64,000 nt of DNA, taken from assembly GCF_036345915.1 (NCBI RefSeq), contig NZ_CP107785.1, positions 3,100,001 to 3,164,000 on the forward strand, read 5' to 3'. The first letter of the stretch is position 1; every line of letters starts with the position of its first letter. The translations under genes and the position numbers were made by a program. Of the stretch, positions 17,706 through 26,948 are shown piece after piece. The stretch comes from Nocardia sp. NBC_00565 (lineage in GTDB: Bacteria > Actinomycetota > Actinomycetes > Mycobacteriales > Mycobacteriaceae). The notes beneath the pieces were generated by a model. It had not been told where the DNA came from and made no database searches. It was given only the letters and a program-made list of their open reading frames with translations.

Positions 17706-18333
17706 CGAACCTCATCTTGTTGAAAGCGCCGGTCATGACCGACAACTGCGGAAGTGTTCCCTGAATAGCGACGGCGCCGGCGCCCAATGCTTCGAGCAGT
17801 CCGACAGTGCCCGTGCACAAGCGGGACAGATCGTCCTCGGTGGCCACCAGTCGGTACGTCGGGAGGCCCGAACCCAGCACCAGACGCTCGTTGGTCGCGA
17901 TGGATTCGAGGATCAGCTCGTGCGGCATTCCGGGCGATTCGGCTGTGCGAGACCAGAATTCGTGCGCAGCGGTCTTCCAATCCATCGACGACGTCGGATT
18001 CACCAATGCGGCAATGTCGTTGATGAGTTGTTCGTCACCGGTGGATGCCTCGACATCGACGGCCAGATCGTAGACGTCGACCATGGCTGTGGCCGTGGCC
18101 GCAATAGCGGCGCCGTGACTGATCTCGATACGGCCGTCCGCCAGAACGCAGGTCGCTGTCTGAGGGTCTCCCTTTGCCGAAATCACCACGGTCCGTTCGC
18201 CCTTGGGCGGTCCGGCCGGTATCTGTGTGCCCTGCCGGAGAGCCGATCGAATCGCGCGTGCCACTGCGCGCACGAACGGTGTCGCATCGTCCTCGATGAC
18301 GACACCGAGGACGGACTGGTCTACTTCGGTCAT
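17698..18333 (-). CDS. SCP2-like protein of unknown role
   Basis: The 211-residue protein has no recognised catalytic motif. Its C-terminal part (LSRLCTGTVGLLEALGAGAV followed by IQGTLPQLSVMTGAFNKMRF) has the look of a sterol-carrier-protein-2 domain, and an earlier segment (TATCVLADGRIEISHG) fits the same beta-rich fold. ATG at 18333 follows GAGGAG nine bases upstream; codons further upstream lack such a site. It is the first gene of the gamma-glutamylation operon and overlaps the ligase by 8 bp, so it is probably a partner in the pathway, possibly binding the substrate. The family assignment is moderate. Confidence 0.6.
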   Translation of the reverse strand: MTEVDQSVLGVVIEDDATPFVRAVARAIRSALRQGTQIPAGPPKGERTVVISAKGDPQTATCVLADGRIEISHGAAIAATATAMVDVYDLAVDVEASTGDEQLINDIAALVNPTSSMDWKTAAHEFWSRTAESPGMPHELILESIATNERLVLGSGLPTYRLVATEDDLSRLCTGTVGLLEALGAGAVAIQGTLPQLSVMTGAFNKMRFDV

Positions 18334-18404
18334 GACGATCATCTCCTCGTACTGTTTCCAGGCCGGCCGCATCACAGGCGCTAGATCAATCCTGAGCGTT
18401 TGAC

Positions 18405-18420
18405 TGGATCATATGATCAT
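18405..18420. promoter_or_regulatory. Operator A site upstream of the gamma-glutamylation operon
   Basis: TGGATCATATGATCAT contains the perfect palindrome GATCATATGATC, 72 bp upstream of the SCP2-like gene. The rest of the 18334-18866 gap (533 bp) shows no coding similarity on either strand. Confidence 0.6.
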
Positions 18421-18866
18421 CGTGCGGGTCGAACCTCTGGATGTCAATCGCTGGCGCGGATTTTTCAAGTAGACGGGCATGTCGGCGATCTTCAGAAGGG
18501 TGTGCAGGGTGTCCGAAGCTCGAGGCACACGGCTGCGCAGACGAAAGGTCGATCTCGCCGCCGCAGCTCGTTGCGGCTCGCCGGAACGAGCGCCCTGGAG
18601 TGCACCAGCGCGCCGACGCCTTGTGACCTACGCGCAGCCGCGCCAATGGTCTGAATACCATTCAGTTTGTCGCCGTTGAACGAGCGGTGGCGACATCGTG
18701 CAGTCTCGGTAAAGGACTACGCACACTGGGCGCTCGAATATGAGCGCGAAAGTAATCATCATTCCGATTCAGACCGAAATCCGGAACTCGATCGGGCGAC
18801 GCGACCAAGAGATCCTGGTGAGCATCACGCCGGGGCGCTCCCCTATCGCCCCAAAGACCGCAAGCC

Positions 18867-19508
18867 TTAGCTCACGGCAGAACGCACCTGCGCGGCAACC
18901 GATTGGGCGGCTCCCCGAGAAGCACTCACATAGGTCGAGATCATGGCGCACGCGAGCTCGACGTCACCTTGAAGTCGTGCGTCGTTCGGGTCGCTGACCC
19001 ACTGCAGCGTAAGGCCGTCGATGATGCTCAGCACCACGCGTGCCAGCGGCTCGACCATGGACGGGTCGTCGTTGACTCCCACCGATGCCCGCAGTATGCG
19101 CAAGTACCCCTCGATGAAGTGGGCGTATACCCGGTTTGCCCACTCCACATCCTTGCCGTCGCGCCGAAGACCCCACAATAAGAGGTCGAACTGCACCCGC
19201 GCATAGTTGGGATGACGCGTCGACCACTCCATAGTCGCCCGGACAATGCGGGCGGCGGTGACGGCCAAATCCCCGTGGCCCTTGATGGCCTCGGCCTGGC
19301 CTTTCAGTATGTCCGCGGACATATGTTCGAACACCGCGAAGAATAGTTGCTCTTTGGTATGGAAGCAGTAGTGCAGCGTGGCGAGAGGAGCCTCCGCCGC
19401 CTCGGCAATTTTACGGGTCGTGGCCCTATCCATGCCCTGCTCGGCGATCACACGCACCGCTGCCTCGATGAAGTCCTGCCGCCGTTGCTCTGCGGGCACC
19501 CGCGCCAT
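18867..19508 (-). CDS. TetR-family regulator (candidate master regulator of block 1)
   Basis: The 213-residue protein has an N-terminal TetR helix-turn-helix (RRQDFIEAAVRVIAEQGMDR then TTRKIAEAAEAPLATLHYCF) and a C-terminal ligand domain with LRILRASVGVNDD. ATG at 19508 follows GGGGAG. An operator A palindrome lies 21 bp upstream, the position expected for autoregulation, and a second copy lies at 19689-19702. The same motif occurs at several other promoters in block 1, which makes this the best candidate for the repressor. That it binds them is an inference. Confidence 0.88.
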   Translation of the reverse strand: MARVPAEQRRQDFIEAAVRVIAEQGMDRATTRKIAEAAEAPLATLHYCFHTKEQLFFAVFEHMSADILKGQAEAIKGHGDLAVTAARIVRATMEWSTRHPNYARVQFDLLLWGLRRDGKDVEWANRVYAHFIEGYLRILRASVGVNDDPSMVEPLARVVLSIIDGLTLQWVSDPNDARLQGDVELACAMISTYVSASRGAAQSVAAQVRSAVS

Positions 19509-19528
19509 GAGAGACTCCCCATTCTGTC

Positions 19529-19545
19529 TTAGTCATAAGACTAGA
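19529..19545. promoter_or_regulatory. Operator A site at the tetR promoter
   Basis: TTAGTCATAAGACTAGA contains the inverted repeat TAGTC-N4-GACTA and lies 21 bp upstream of the TetR start codon. Confidence 0.6.
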
Positions 19546-19688
19546 ACACTCTAGCTTCGATGCTCTAAAGATAGCAGAACCGAAGGCCCGGAGGTCATCG
19601 CCTGCCAGCGGCACGTCCTCCGGGGCAAATCTTCCGTTCGCATGCGTGGCGCGTCACACGTACGAACGGGCAACGACCGCACAGTCTC

Positions 19689-19702
19689 GTTCAACTGACC
19701 AA
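19689..19702 (-). promoter_or_regulatory. Operator A-like site between tetR and the esterase remnant
   Basis: On the minus strand this reads TTGGTCAGTTGAAC, matching the copy TTAGTCATTTGAAC at 23935-23948 in 12 of 14 bases. Confidence 0.45.
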
Positions 19703-19798
19703 GTCTAGTGGGACTACGGGGGCGCCTCGGGCTTCTTCGCTCGGCAGCTGCGGCTGTCGTCGGCCTCGTCGGCTGCTCCGCCACCAGGAGTGGTTAGC

Positions 19799-20115
19799 GG
19801 CCCGCCATGCATACAGGGATTTGATGATGCGGTGACGATCCGCGTGTGAACGCGCGGACAGGTCGCCGACCCCCAGGACGTCGAAGTCGTGTGAATCACC
19901 GGATCGAATATGAAGTTCGGTGGAGACACCTGCCAGTCCGAGGTGGCGCGCGTACTGAAGGCATTCGTCTCGAAATATGTCGAGTTCACCGACATCGATG
20001 AACGCCGGTGCCAGTCCGGCAAAGTCGGTGAGCCGCGCGGGGGCCGATACCGGCGAGACCCGATCGGTTCCGATATCGTCGCCGCCTTCGACTATCAGCC
20101 ACTGCAACTGCGGCG
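19799..20115 (-). pseudogene. C-terminal remnant of an HSL-family esterase
   Basis: An open frame on the minus strand contains VSPVSAPARLTDFAGLAPAF, then IDVGELDIFRDECLQYARHL and GVSTELHIRSGDSHDFDVL. This is the characteristic C-terminal third of alpha/beta-hydrolase-3 esterases (cap strand, Asp of DVGELDIFRD, His of SHDFD). The N-terminal two thirds, with HGGG and GDSAG, are absent and no credible start or ribosome site precedes it. The frame continues to 19691 without similarity. It is interpreted as a decayed gene, distinct from the intact esterase at 11911-12849. Confidence 0.7.
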
Positions 20116-20276
20116 TACAACTTGATCTGCGATTGGCAGCGAAAGCGATGGTGCGCAATTGAATTCATTTTTCATAGTAGAGACGAATGCCTGCCGGAAG
20201 CCCGCCTACCGAACGAGCGATTGTTCCTCGACCCGTAACCACTCCGACCTGATGCGTGGCAAAGTCGCCGACAGTA

Positions 20277-23200
20277 TCAGTGTCCGGATTTCGTGGCGGC
20301 CCACGCCGCGATTTGTGCGCGCGAGGTGAATCCCAGCTTGGCCAGGATATGTTCGACGTGCCCCTCTGCGGTGCGTGGCGAAATCACCAGCCGGGCGGCG
20401 ATCCCATTGTTGGTCAGACCTAGAGCAACGAGATCAGCGACCTGACGCTCACGCTTGGTCAAATTCCCAGCCGGACGACCAGCCCGCGGGGCTACCGATT
20501 CATCGCCGAGAGCGAAGCCCACCGTAGCATCAAGACTCATCGAGGCACCCTCCTGACGGGCCGCGTCGAACACTCGTTTTCCGAGCGCTTTGTAGCAGTT
20601 CCGGGCACACTCCTCACGATAGGTAAGCAGTTTGCGAAACATGAAGGCGGAGCTGCCGGCAATATTGCCGAGCGAGTCGGCGGCACCCATCAAGACAGCT
20701 GCGCGCCGAGCATCGTTCTGCTCGTCTGCGAGCCAGGCCAGCGTCTCCGAACATGCCGCGGTTACGAGCGGGTCTGCAACCCGGCTGGACAACCGGATAC
20801 CCTCCTTCAATGACTGCATGGCACGGTCGGGCTGCCCCACTCGCCACTCCGCGAATCCCATTGCCCACATCGCATACGACCGAAGCAAGGTTTCTCCGGA
20901 AGATTCGGTAATGGCAACCGCCTTCTTGATGCACACGAGAGCCTGCGCAGCATCCCCTCCTAGCGCATAAGCCCAAGCGAGCAAGACCAGGGCATCCAGC
21001 TGGAATATGACGTCGCCACATGCTTCGAATACTCCGGCCGCCTCGGCTAGGTTGTTGCCGGCGCGGGCCAGATCACCGTCCGCCGTGGTTACGGCCTCTG
21101 TACCCTCGGCTTGCGCAAGGAATGCTCTGACCCTGGGGTCCGCTGTCTGCCCGGCCAAGGCCTGCAGTTGCGCCACATAGTCGGTGGTGGCTGACAAATC
21201 ACCCTGCATCGCTGCCATCTCACCGGCTACGCAGAGTGCTTTGGCCCGGTTGGCGCTCTGGCTGCTTGTGGTGTGGGTGAGTGCGCGTTCGAGCCATCGG
21301 CCTCCCTCGCTGAGCCGTCCGCGCAGGGTCCAGAACAAGTAAAGGGCAGCAGTGATTCGCAATGCGCTCTCGTCCGCCTCGGACAGCCTGAAGTCCAGCG
21401 CTTTCCTCAGGTTCGGCAATTCTCGTTCCAGGCGGGCGATCCACTGCAGCTGGTGTGGGCCGATCGATTCTTTCTCTGCTTGCAATGCCATCCGTTGGCA
21501 CCAATCCCGATGCCGCCGAGCCAATTCCGGATATTCATCGTCATCCTCGGCTTTTTGCCTACCGAACTCCTGAAGAGTCTCGAGCATACGGAAGCGTACG
21601 GTGCCGTCAGTGTCTTCGCGGATCAGGATCGACTTGTCGACTAGCGCGGACAAGGCATCGAGCAATCCTGCCTCGTTCAGCCCGGTGCCGCATACCTGTT
21701 CGGCGGCGTCGAGCTCGAACCCGCTGGCGAATACCGAGAGCTGGTTCCACAATCGCTGCTCGACCGTGGTGCACAGGTCATAGCTCCAGCCGATACACCA
21801 TTGCAGGGTTTGCTGCCGTTTCGGGGCACTTCGGCTCCCGCGTGTCAGTAAGGCGAATCGGTCGTCGAGCCGGGACAGGATCTGTTCGGGTGACATTGTC
21901 CGTAGTCGGGCTGCGGCAAGTTCGATCGCCAGCGGTAATCCGTCCAGCCGGGCGCAAATCCGGGTGACATTGTCTACGTTGTGATCGGTTACTTCGAAGC
22001 CCGGCACGGCCGTGGTCGCTCGTTCGACGAACAAGGTCACCGCGTCGTCGCGAGCCGCCCGCGGGGCCAGCTTGCTCGTTGGATCGGAAGTTCCCAGTGG
22101 GGGCACTGTGAACACCGACTCGCCGCCGCCGATCAGCGCCTCGCGGCTGGTCGCCAGAATCCGCACCTGCGGGCACGCCCGCAGTAGCGACTCGGCCAGT
22201 TGCGTGGTCGCCTCGATCATATGCTCGCAGTTGTCCAGCACCAGCAGCAGATCGCGCGCGGACAGGTATCCGACGAGGACCTCCAGCGTCGGTCCGGCAC
22301 CCCGGTTTCGTAGACCGAGTGCGACGGCTACCACGTCGGCCAATAAAGTCGTATCGCGCAAATCACCCAACTCGACCAGCCACACGCCGTCGGTGAAGTC
22401 ACGCTTGACCGTGCGGGCGACTCGCAGCGCGAGTCGGGACTTGCCGACGCCACCAATCCCGGTCAAGGTCACCAGACGTGACCCTGCCAGCAAGGCCTTG
22501 ACCTCGGCCACCTGAACGCGCCGATCGACAAAACTGGTCAGCTCGAGCGGCAGGTTCCCGACAGCCTGCCCCGCTGCAGTCACAGACGGCAGGACCGGCG
22601 CATATTCGGCTCCCGGTTCGGTCCGCATTGCCATCTCGTCGACCGCGTAACCATGATGACGCTCCACCTGTCGCAGTTGCTCACCCACCATCTCAGCGGT
22701 GGGACGGTTGGACGGTTCGCGCGACATCGCCGTCTCGATTACCGCGCACACGTCCTCCGGGATTCCCTGCTCCCGTAGGTTCGGGACAGGTTGCTCGGTC
22801 ATCCGCAGGAACTGTGCGACAACTTGTTCGCCGCTGCGGCGCTCGAAGGCCGCGTGCCCGGTCAGGGCGCAGAACAGCGTGGCTCCCAGTCCGTAGACAT
22901 CGGAGGCTCGGCTCGAGGCGGCCCCATTCAGCACCTCGGGTGCGGTGAATGCCGGCGAACCGGTGATCGTGCCGGTCGATGTCTCGAAGCCACCGGCGAT
23001 GTGGGCGATCCCAAAGTCTGTCATTGCGGGTTCGTCGTAATCGGTGAGCAGGATATTTCCTGGCTTGATGTCGCGGTGCAGAACGTCAGCGCGGTGCGCC
23101 GTTTCCAGCGCGCCAGCGATCTTCACCCCCAGATGCAGAACTTGGGGCAGTGGCAAGGGGCCGTCGCGGCGGATACGCGCATCGAGGGAGCCGCGGGCTT

Positions 23201-23513
23201 GGTATGGCATCACCAGGTACGGGTGACCGGTTGCGGTCTCACCGACTTCGAGGACATCGACGATATTCGGATGCCCGGTCAGCCGCCCCATTGCCCGCTG
23301 TTCGCGAAGGAAACGCCCCCGGTTTTCATCGAGCTCGCCGGTCAGGACCTTCACTGCAACCGTGCGGTCCACGGCGAGTTGGGTACACCGATACACCTGC
23401 CCGAAACCGCCCCGTCCGATCTCCTCGGCGTCGGCGAAACCGGCAGCGTTCAGCTCCGTGACGACGTCAACACCACCGTCACGTTGCGTCTCGAACGGAT
23501 CGATCTGGACCAT
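20277..23513 (-). CDS. PknK-like Ser/Thr protein kinase fused to STAND ATPase and LuxR HTH
   Basis: The 1078-residue protein has three parts. An N-terminal Hanks kinase (about 30-290) has GRGGFGQVY, catalytic HRDIKPGNIL, TDFG and APEVL. A NB-ARC-like ATPase follows LPLELTSFVDRR, with P-loop GIGGVGKSRLALR and LLVLDNCEH, and then alpha-helical TPR-like repeats. A C-terminal LuxR helix-turn-helix (TKRERQVADLVALGLTNNGI, SPRTAEGHVEHILAKLG) completes it. This is the architecture of mycobacterial PknK, of similar length. It would transduce a phosphorylation signal to transcription. It stands alone between the esterase remnant and an operator A site, so it may govern the adjacent catabolic genes. Confidence 0.92.
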   Translation of the reverse strand: MVQIDPFETQRDGGVDVVTELNAAGFADAEEIGRGGFGQVYRCTQLAVDRTVAVKVLTGELDENRGRFLREQRAMGRLTGHPNIVDVLEVGETATGHPYLVMPYQARGSLDARIRRDGPLPLPQVLHLGVKIAGALETAHRADVLHRDIKPGNILLTDYDEPAMTDFGIAHIAGGFETSTGTITGSPAFTAPEVLNGAASSRASDVYGLGATLFCALTGHAAFERRSGEQVVAQFLRMTEQPVPNLREQGIPEDVCAVIETAMSREPSNRPTAEMVGEQLRQVERHHGYAVDEMAMRTEPGAEYAPVLPSVTAAGQAVGNLPLELTSFVDRRVQVAEVKALLAGSRLVTLTGIGGVGKSRLALRVARTVKRDFTDGVWLVELGDLRDTTLLADVVAVALGLRNRGAGPTLEVLVGYLSARDLLLVLDNCEHMIEATTQLAESLLRACPQVRILATSREALIGGGESVFTVPPLGTSDPTSKLAPRAARDDAVTLFVERATTAVPGFEVTDHNVDNVTRICARLDGLPLAIELAAARLRTMSPEQILSRLDDRFALLTRGSRSAPKRQQTLQWCIGWSYDLCTTVEQRLWNQLSVFASGFELDAAEQVCGTGLNEAGLLDALSALVDKSILIREDTDGTVRFRMLETLQEFGRQKAEDDDEYPELARRHRDWCQRMALQAEKESIGPHQLQWIARLERELPNLRKALDFRLSEADESALRITAALYLFWTLRGRLSEGGRWLERALTHTTSSQSANRAKALCVAGEMAAMQGDLSATTDYVAQLQALAGQTADPRVRAFLAQAEGTEAVTTADGDLARAGNNLAEAAGVFEACGDVIFQLDALVLLAWAYALGGDAAQALVCIKKAVAITESSGETLLRSYAMWAMGFAEWRVGQPDRAMQSLKEGIRLSSRVADPLVTAACSETLAWLADEQNDARRAAVLMGAADSLGNIAGSSAFMFRKLLTYREECARNCYKALGKRVFDAARQEGASMSLDATVGFALGDESVAPRAGRPAGNLTKRERQVADLVALGLTNNGIAARLVISPRTAEGHVEHILAKLGFTSRAQIAAWAATKSGH

Positions 23514-23714
23514 CGGCTACTCACAAACTACCCAGCGGGCATAAGCCACAGTATCCCTGCTTACCTCGTCGGGCCATGACCTTCGTGCCTTCCGAAACTG
23601 ACCGTTCCGCCGCAGCCGATGTCTGACACCAGCAGCGGCCCCACGATTGCGGTCAGGTTGCTGACCGGTCCGTCGACAGGGGCGGCCCAGTCGAGCTCAG
23701 CCTGATAGTCGGTG

Positions 23715-23731
23715 TTGACCAATTGATCAGG
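23715..23731. promoter_or_regulatory. Operator A-like site upstream of the kinase gene
   Basis: TTGACCAATTGATCAGG fits the motif with one half reversed (TTGAcC-AATTG-ATCA). It lies about 200 bp upstream of the kinase start and 320 bp upstream of the imine reductase-like gene. A 73-codon minus-strand frame at 23561-23782 covers it but shows no family similarity. The 23514-24048 gap otherwise shows only the second site at 23935. Confidence 0.45.
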
Positions 23732-23934
23732 ATCAATGCATGGCGATGTCGCGGCGCGCAACAGAGGAGCGACAGGCGACATCGGGGGGAACGCCCGCTA
23801 CGTCGAGATCACGGCGCCCACGCCAAGCGTGTCCAGATGCACCGAGAGCTCGACGTTTTATCACTCACGCGTGTAAAGACTACGTTTCAGTGCTTGACGT
23901 CACACCGTGTCGAGGCAACACTGTCACTACTTCC

Positions 23935-23951
23935 GTTCAAATGACTAAGTC
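23935..23951. promoter_or_regulatory. Operator A site upstream of the imine reductase-like gene
   Basis: The minus strand reads GACTTAGTCATTTGAAC, containing the TTAGTCATWWGA core shared with the tetR promoter site. It lies about 100 bp upstream of the start at 24049. Confidence 0.55.
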
Positions 23952-24048
23952 TTCCGACCGCCTCAGCGCTTCCCGACCGCTCCCACGAACGAGTACCAGG
24001 ACGAGCGGCCACCGGATCGACGACGTACCGACCACGAAAGAGCCGATC

Positions 24049-24960
24049 ATGCCCCTTGCGGAACCTCCCGCCGACATCACGCCGAACCGGCCCTCACACG
24101 TCGCAGTCATCGGTACCGGCCTGATGGGCAGCGCCGTCGCGCGAGCCTTGCTGAACAATCGCTACCCGGTAGCGGTATGGAATCGCACCGCCGGCCGGTG
24201 CGAATCGTTGCGCGATCTCGGGGCTCAGATCGCCGACACCGCGGCCGACGCCGTCCGAGTCAGCGATGTGGTCATCTTGATGGTGCTGGACTACGCAGCA
24301 GCCCGCCAAATTCTCGACGAGTCCTCGGAGTTGCTGCGCGGCAAGACAATTATCAATCTGGTGACAGGTTCGGCGGCCGAGGCGAGCGCATTCGGCGCCT
24401 GGGTCGACGACGTGGGCGGCACGTATCTCGACGGCATCATCGCCGCCTATCCGGGTCAGATCGGCAAACCGTCCACACTGTTCTACTACGCTGGCAGTCT
24501 CCCGGCATGGACTCGATACAAGACACTGCTGACCGCATTGGCCGGTGCGGCGACCTTCGTCGGGTCGGAGCCTTCCGCTGCGAACGTCATCGACGCCGCC
24601 ATGACTGCCACCTTCCACACCGTTTCCATCGGGGCTTTTCTCGAGGGATTGTCCTACGCCCGTTCGGCCGGCGTCGATCTCGACGAGATCAAACGGACCT
24701 TGCCGTACTGGCTCGATCTCCTCTCCCAGGAACTCCATGTTGCGATCGACGACGTTCAGGCGCGTTCTCACACCACCGACCAGGCAACTCTCGAGACGTA
24801 TCTCGTGGCGTTGCGCACCATCAACAAATCCATGGTCGGCTCCGGCGAACGGGCCCACCTGCTGAGCGCAGCAATCGACAACCTGGAGCGGGCGTACGCC
24901 GCCGGACACGGTCAGGGGGCACTGTCCGCACAAATCCTGACAGCCCAGGCAGAACGCTGA
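24049..24960 (+). CDS. Imine reductase/beta-hydroxyacid dehydrogenase family oxidoreductase
   Basis: The 303-residue protein has the Rossmann motif HVAVIGTGLMGSAVARALL, WNRTAGR (an Arg-containing NADPH-selecting loop) and TIINLVTGSA, followed by the all-helical dimerisation domain (ANVIDAAMTATFHTVSIGAF). The NLVTG segment in place of the dehydrogenase GTS signature and the C-terminal pattern fit imine reductases better than 3-hydroxyisobutyrate dehydrogenase. It could reduce cyclic imines or act in reverse on amines. The chosen ATG at 24049 avoids overlap with the operator; an in-frame ATG at 23941 lies inside it. It precedes the permease by 91 bp. Confidence 0.83.
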   Translation: MPLAEPPADITPNRPSHVAVIGTGLMGSAVARALLNNRYPVAVWNRTAGRCESLRDLGAQIADTAADAVRVSDVVILMVLDYAAARQILDESSELLRGKTIINLVTGSAAEASAFGAWVDDVGGTYLDGIIAAYPGQIGKPSTLFYYAGSLPAWTRYKTLLTALAGAATFVGSEPSAANVIDAAMTATFHTVSIGAFLEGLSYARSAGVDLDEIKRTLPYWLDLLSQELHVAIDDVQARSHTTDQATLETYLVALRTINKSMVGSGERAHLLSAAIDNLERAYAAGHGQGALSAQILTAQAER

Positions 24961-25051
24961 TCGCGACTCCCACCGGCGAGGCAACTCCCGAATATCCAAC
25001 GCCACTCGCTTGAATCCCAGCCCACTCAGACCTTCACGCAAGGACACTGCA

Positions 25052-26530
25052 ATGACCTCGACACCCCAGGTACGACCGGATATTCCCACCGCCGGTGCCG
25101 CCGACAACTCGAACTCCGGCGAACTGAAGGGGGCGATGACCACCTTCGACATCGTCTTCACGGTCCTCGCCTTCAACGCACCGCTCGCCGTCTTCGCCGG
25201 CTACCTCACTGTCATCATCGGCTACGCCAACGGACTCGGCGCCCCGCTCACGTTGCTGGCCGCAGGGCTGGTCGTGCTCGTATTCGCAGTTGGCTTCACG
25301 GCCATGAGCAGGCACCTACCCAATCCGGGCGCCTTCTACGCCTACATCACCGCCGGACTGGGGCGACCAATGGGCCTCGGAGCAGCGTTTCTGGCTCTGA
25401 TTTGCTACGTGTTTCTGTACGTGTCGAGCTTGATCTACGCCGCCAACTCCATCAGCAGCCTCGTACAACAAGTCTTCAAGGGTCCGCTCATCGACTGGTG
25501 GATCTATAACGTGATCCTGATCGCAGTAGTGGGCGTTCTCGGGTTCTTCAGAATCACCCTGTCCGCGCGGATCCTCACTGTCGCAATGTGTCTCGAAGTC
25601 GTTATCATCGTCCTCTACAACGCCGTCGTCTTCGCACAAGGTGGTAGCGAAGGCTACACCTCCGCTCCCTTGCAACTGCACTACATTCTCGGTGGTTCGG
25701 TCGGTCTGGCTGTGCTCTACTGCATCGGAATGTTCTCCGGATTCGAAGCAACAGCTATCTTCCGCGAAGAAGCACGGAACCCCGAAAAGACCATTCCCCG
25801 CGCCACCTACATCGTCATCGCCGTCGTCGCGGTCCTGTATTCGGTAACGTCGTTCGCAATCATCATCGGAATCGGTCCCAGCTCGGTTGTCGACGCGACC
25901 GCGACCGATCCAGTCGGCTCCGTGCTCTCGTCGATCGACCACTACCTCGGTAAGACCGCACTCGACATCACCCAGGTGCTCCTGTGTACCAGCATCTTCG
26001 CCGCGGTACTGGCCATGCACAACATCATCGCCCGCTACCTCTTCTCGATGGGCCGGGATCGAGTGTTCCCCCGCAAGCTTGCCGCGGTGCACCCGACGCA
26101 CGGGTCTCCGCACATCGCGTCATTCGCAACCAGCGTGATCGCAGTCGTGTTCCTGATCGCCGTACTGGTCATCGGCGCGGACGGTAACGCGCTCTACGCC
26201 AAACTGGCAGGAATCGCCCTCTACGCGTTGATCGTCCTGCTCCTGCTCACCAGCGTCTCGATTCCCCTGTACTTCCGCAAGCATGCGGACCACGGTATCG
26301 GCGCCTGGAAGACCACCGTCGCGCCCCTGCTCAGCGGCGTCGGATTCGCGGTCGCACTCGTCCTCGCCACCAAGAACGCCGCTTTCCTCGTCGGTGGATC
26401 ACAAACTGCCGCAAACCTGTTGATCGCGGTCTTCATCGCCGCACTCCTCCTAGGCATCGGCTACGCACTCGTGCTCCGGAAGCAGCGCCCGGACACCTAC
26501 GCACGGATCGGTCGCCAGGAAGTCGCCTGA
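25052..26530 (+). CDS. APC-superfamily amino acid/amine permease
   Basis: The 492-residue integral membrane protein has about 12 hydrophobic helices and the APC hallmarks: a short Ser/Thr-rich N-terminus before LKGAMTTFDIVFTVLAFNAP, a cytoplasmic FREEARNPEKTIPRATY loop and GRDRVFPRKLAAVHPTHGSP. It should import an amino acid or amine with protons. Start ATG at 25052 follows AAGGA; the earlier in-frame codon at 25010 has none. Its place just after the imine reductase-like gene suggests that it takes up the nitrogenous substrate of the block. Confidence 0.9.
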   Translation: MTSTPQVRPDIPTAGAADNSNSGELKGAMTTFDIVFTVLAFNAPLAVFAGYLTVIIGYANGLGAPLTLLAAGLVVLVFAVGFTAMSRHLPNPGAFYAYITAGLGRPMGLGAAFLALICYVFLYVSSLIYAANSISSLVQQVFKGPLIDWWIYNVILIAVVGVLGFFRITLSARILTVAMCLEVVIIVLYNAVVFAQGGSEGYTSAPLQLHYILGGSVGLAVLYCIGMFSGFEATAIFREEARNPEKTIPRATYIVIAVVAVLYSVTSFAIIIGIGPSSVVDATATDPVGSVLSSIDHYLGKTALDITQVLLCTSIFAAVLAMHNIIARYLFSMGRDRVFPRKLAAVHPTHGSPHIASFATSVIAVVFLIAVLVIGADGNALYAKLAGIALYALIVLLLLTSVSIPLYFRKHADHGIGAWKTTVAPLLSGVGFAVALVLATKNAAFLVGGSQTAANLLIAVFIAALLLGIGYALVLRKQRPDTYARIGRQEVA

Positions 26531-26553
26531 CAACTATCTCGCCTCCCACTCCT

Positions 26554-26592
26554 GTTGTCCCGGTCAGGTCACGACGACCTGACCGGGACAAC
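26554..26592 (+). terminator. Hairpin terminator after the permease gene
   Basis: A perfect 17-bp stem (26554-26570 with 26576-26592) and 5-base loop lies 24 bp after the permease stop. From 26593 to 26948 no gene is recognised on either strand. Confidence 0.8.
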
Positions 26593-26948
26593 GGGATGAC
26601 CAACCGGACCGCGCACACTCGATGGGCCGACCACGCCGCCGAGATCAATTGCTCCGCAGCACGATCGGATTCGAAGCACACCTCATGACCGTCTCCACAT
26701 CTGTTCCCGCGTTCCAATCCCTTTTCAGCGGAGACAAACTCGGCAAAGTCGTGGTCAGATCCTCCTAGTCGGGACCTCGCCTTCGTCGCAACCACATCCT
26801 TCGTCTGCTGTCGTCGACGCAGCCGCCAGCGTGCGGACGATGGGCGGATTTCCCGATCAGCGCCGTCGCGTGCAAAGGTGCGCTGCGCAGCTCGGACTTC
26901 GAAACAGTTCACATTCGCCCTTGACTCGGCTTCTCTGCAAGTAATAAG

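Noticed and set aside
23561..23782. 73-codon minus-strand frame in the kinase/imine reductase gap
   Set aside because: No ribosome site or family similarity was seen, and an operator-like motif lies within it. It may be a remnant but cannot be supported.
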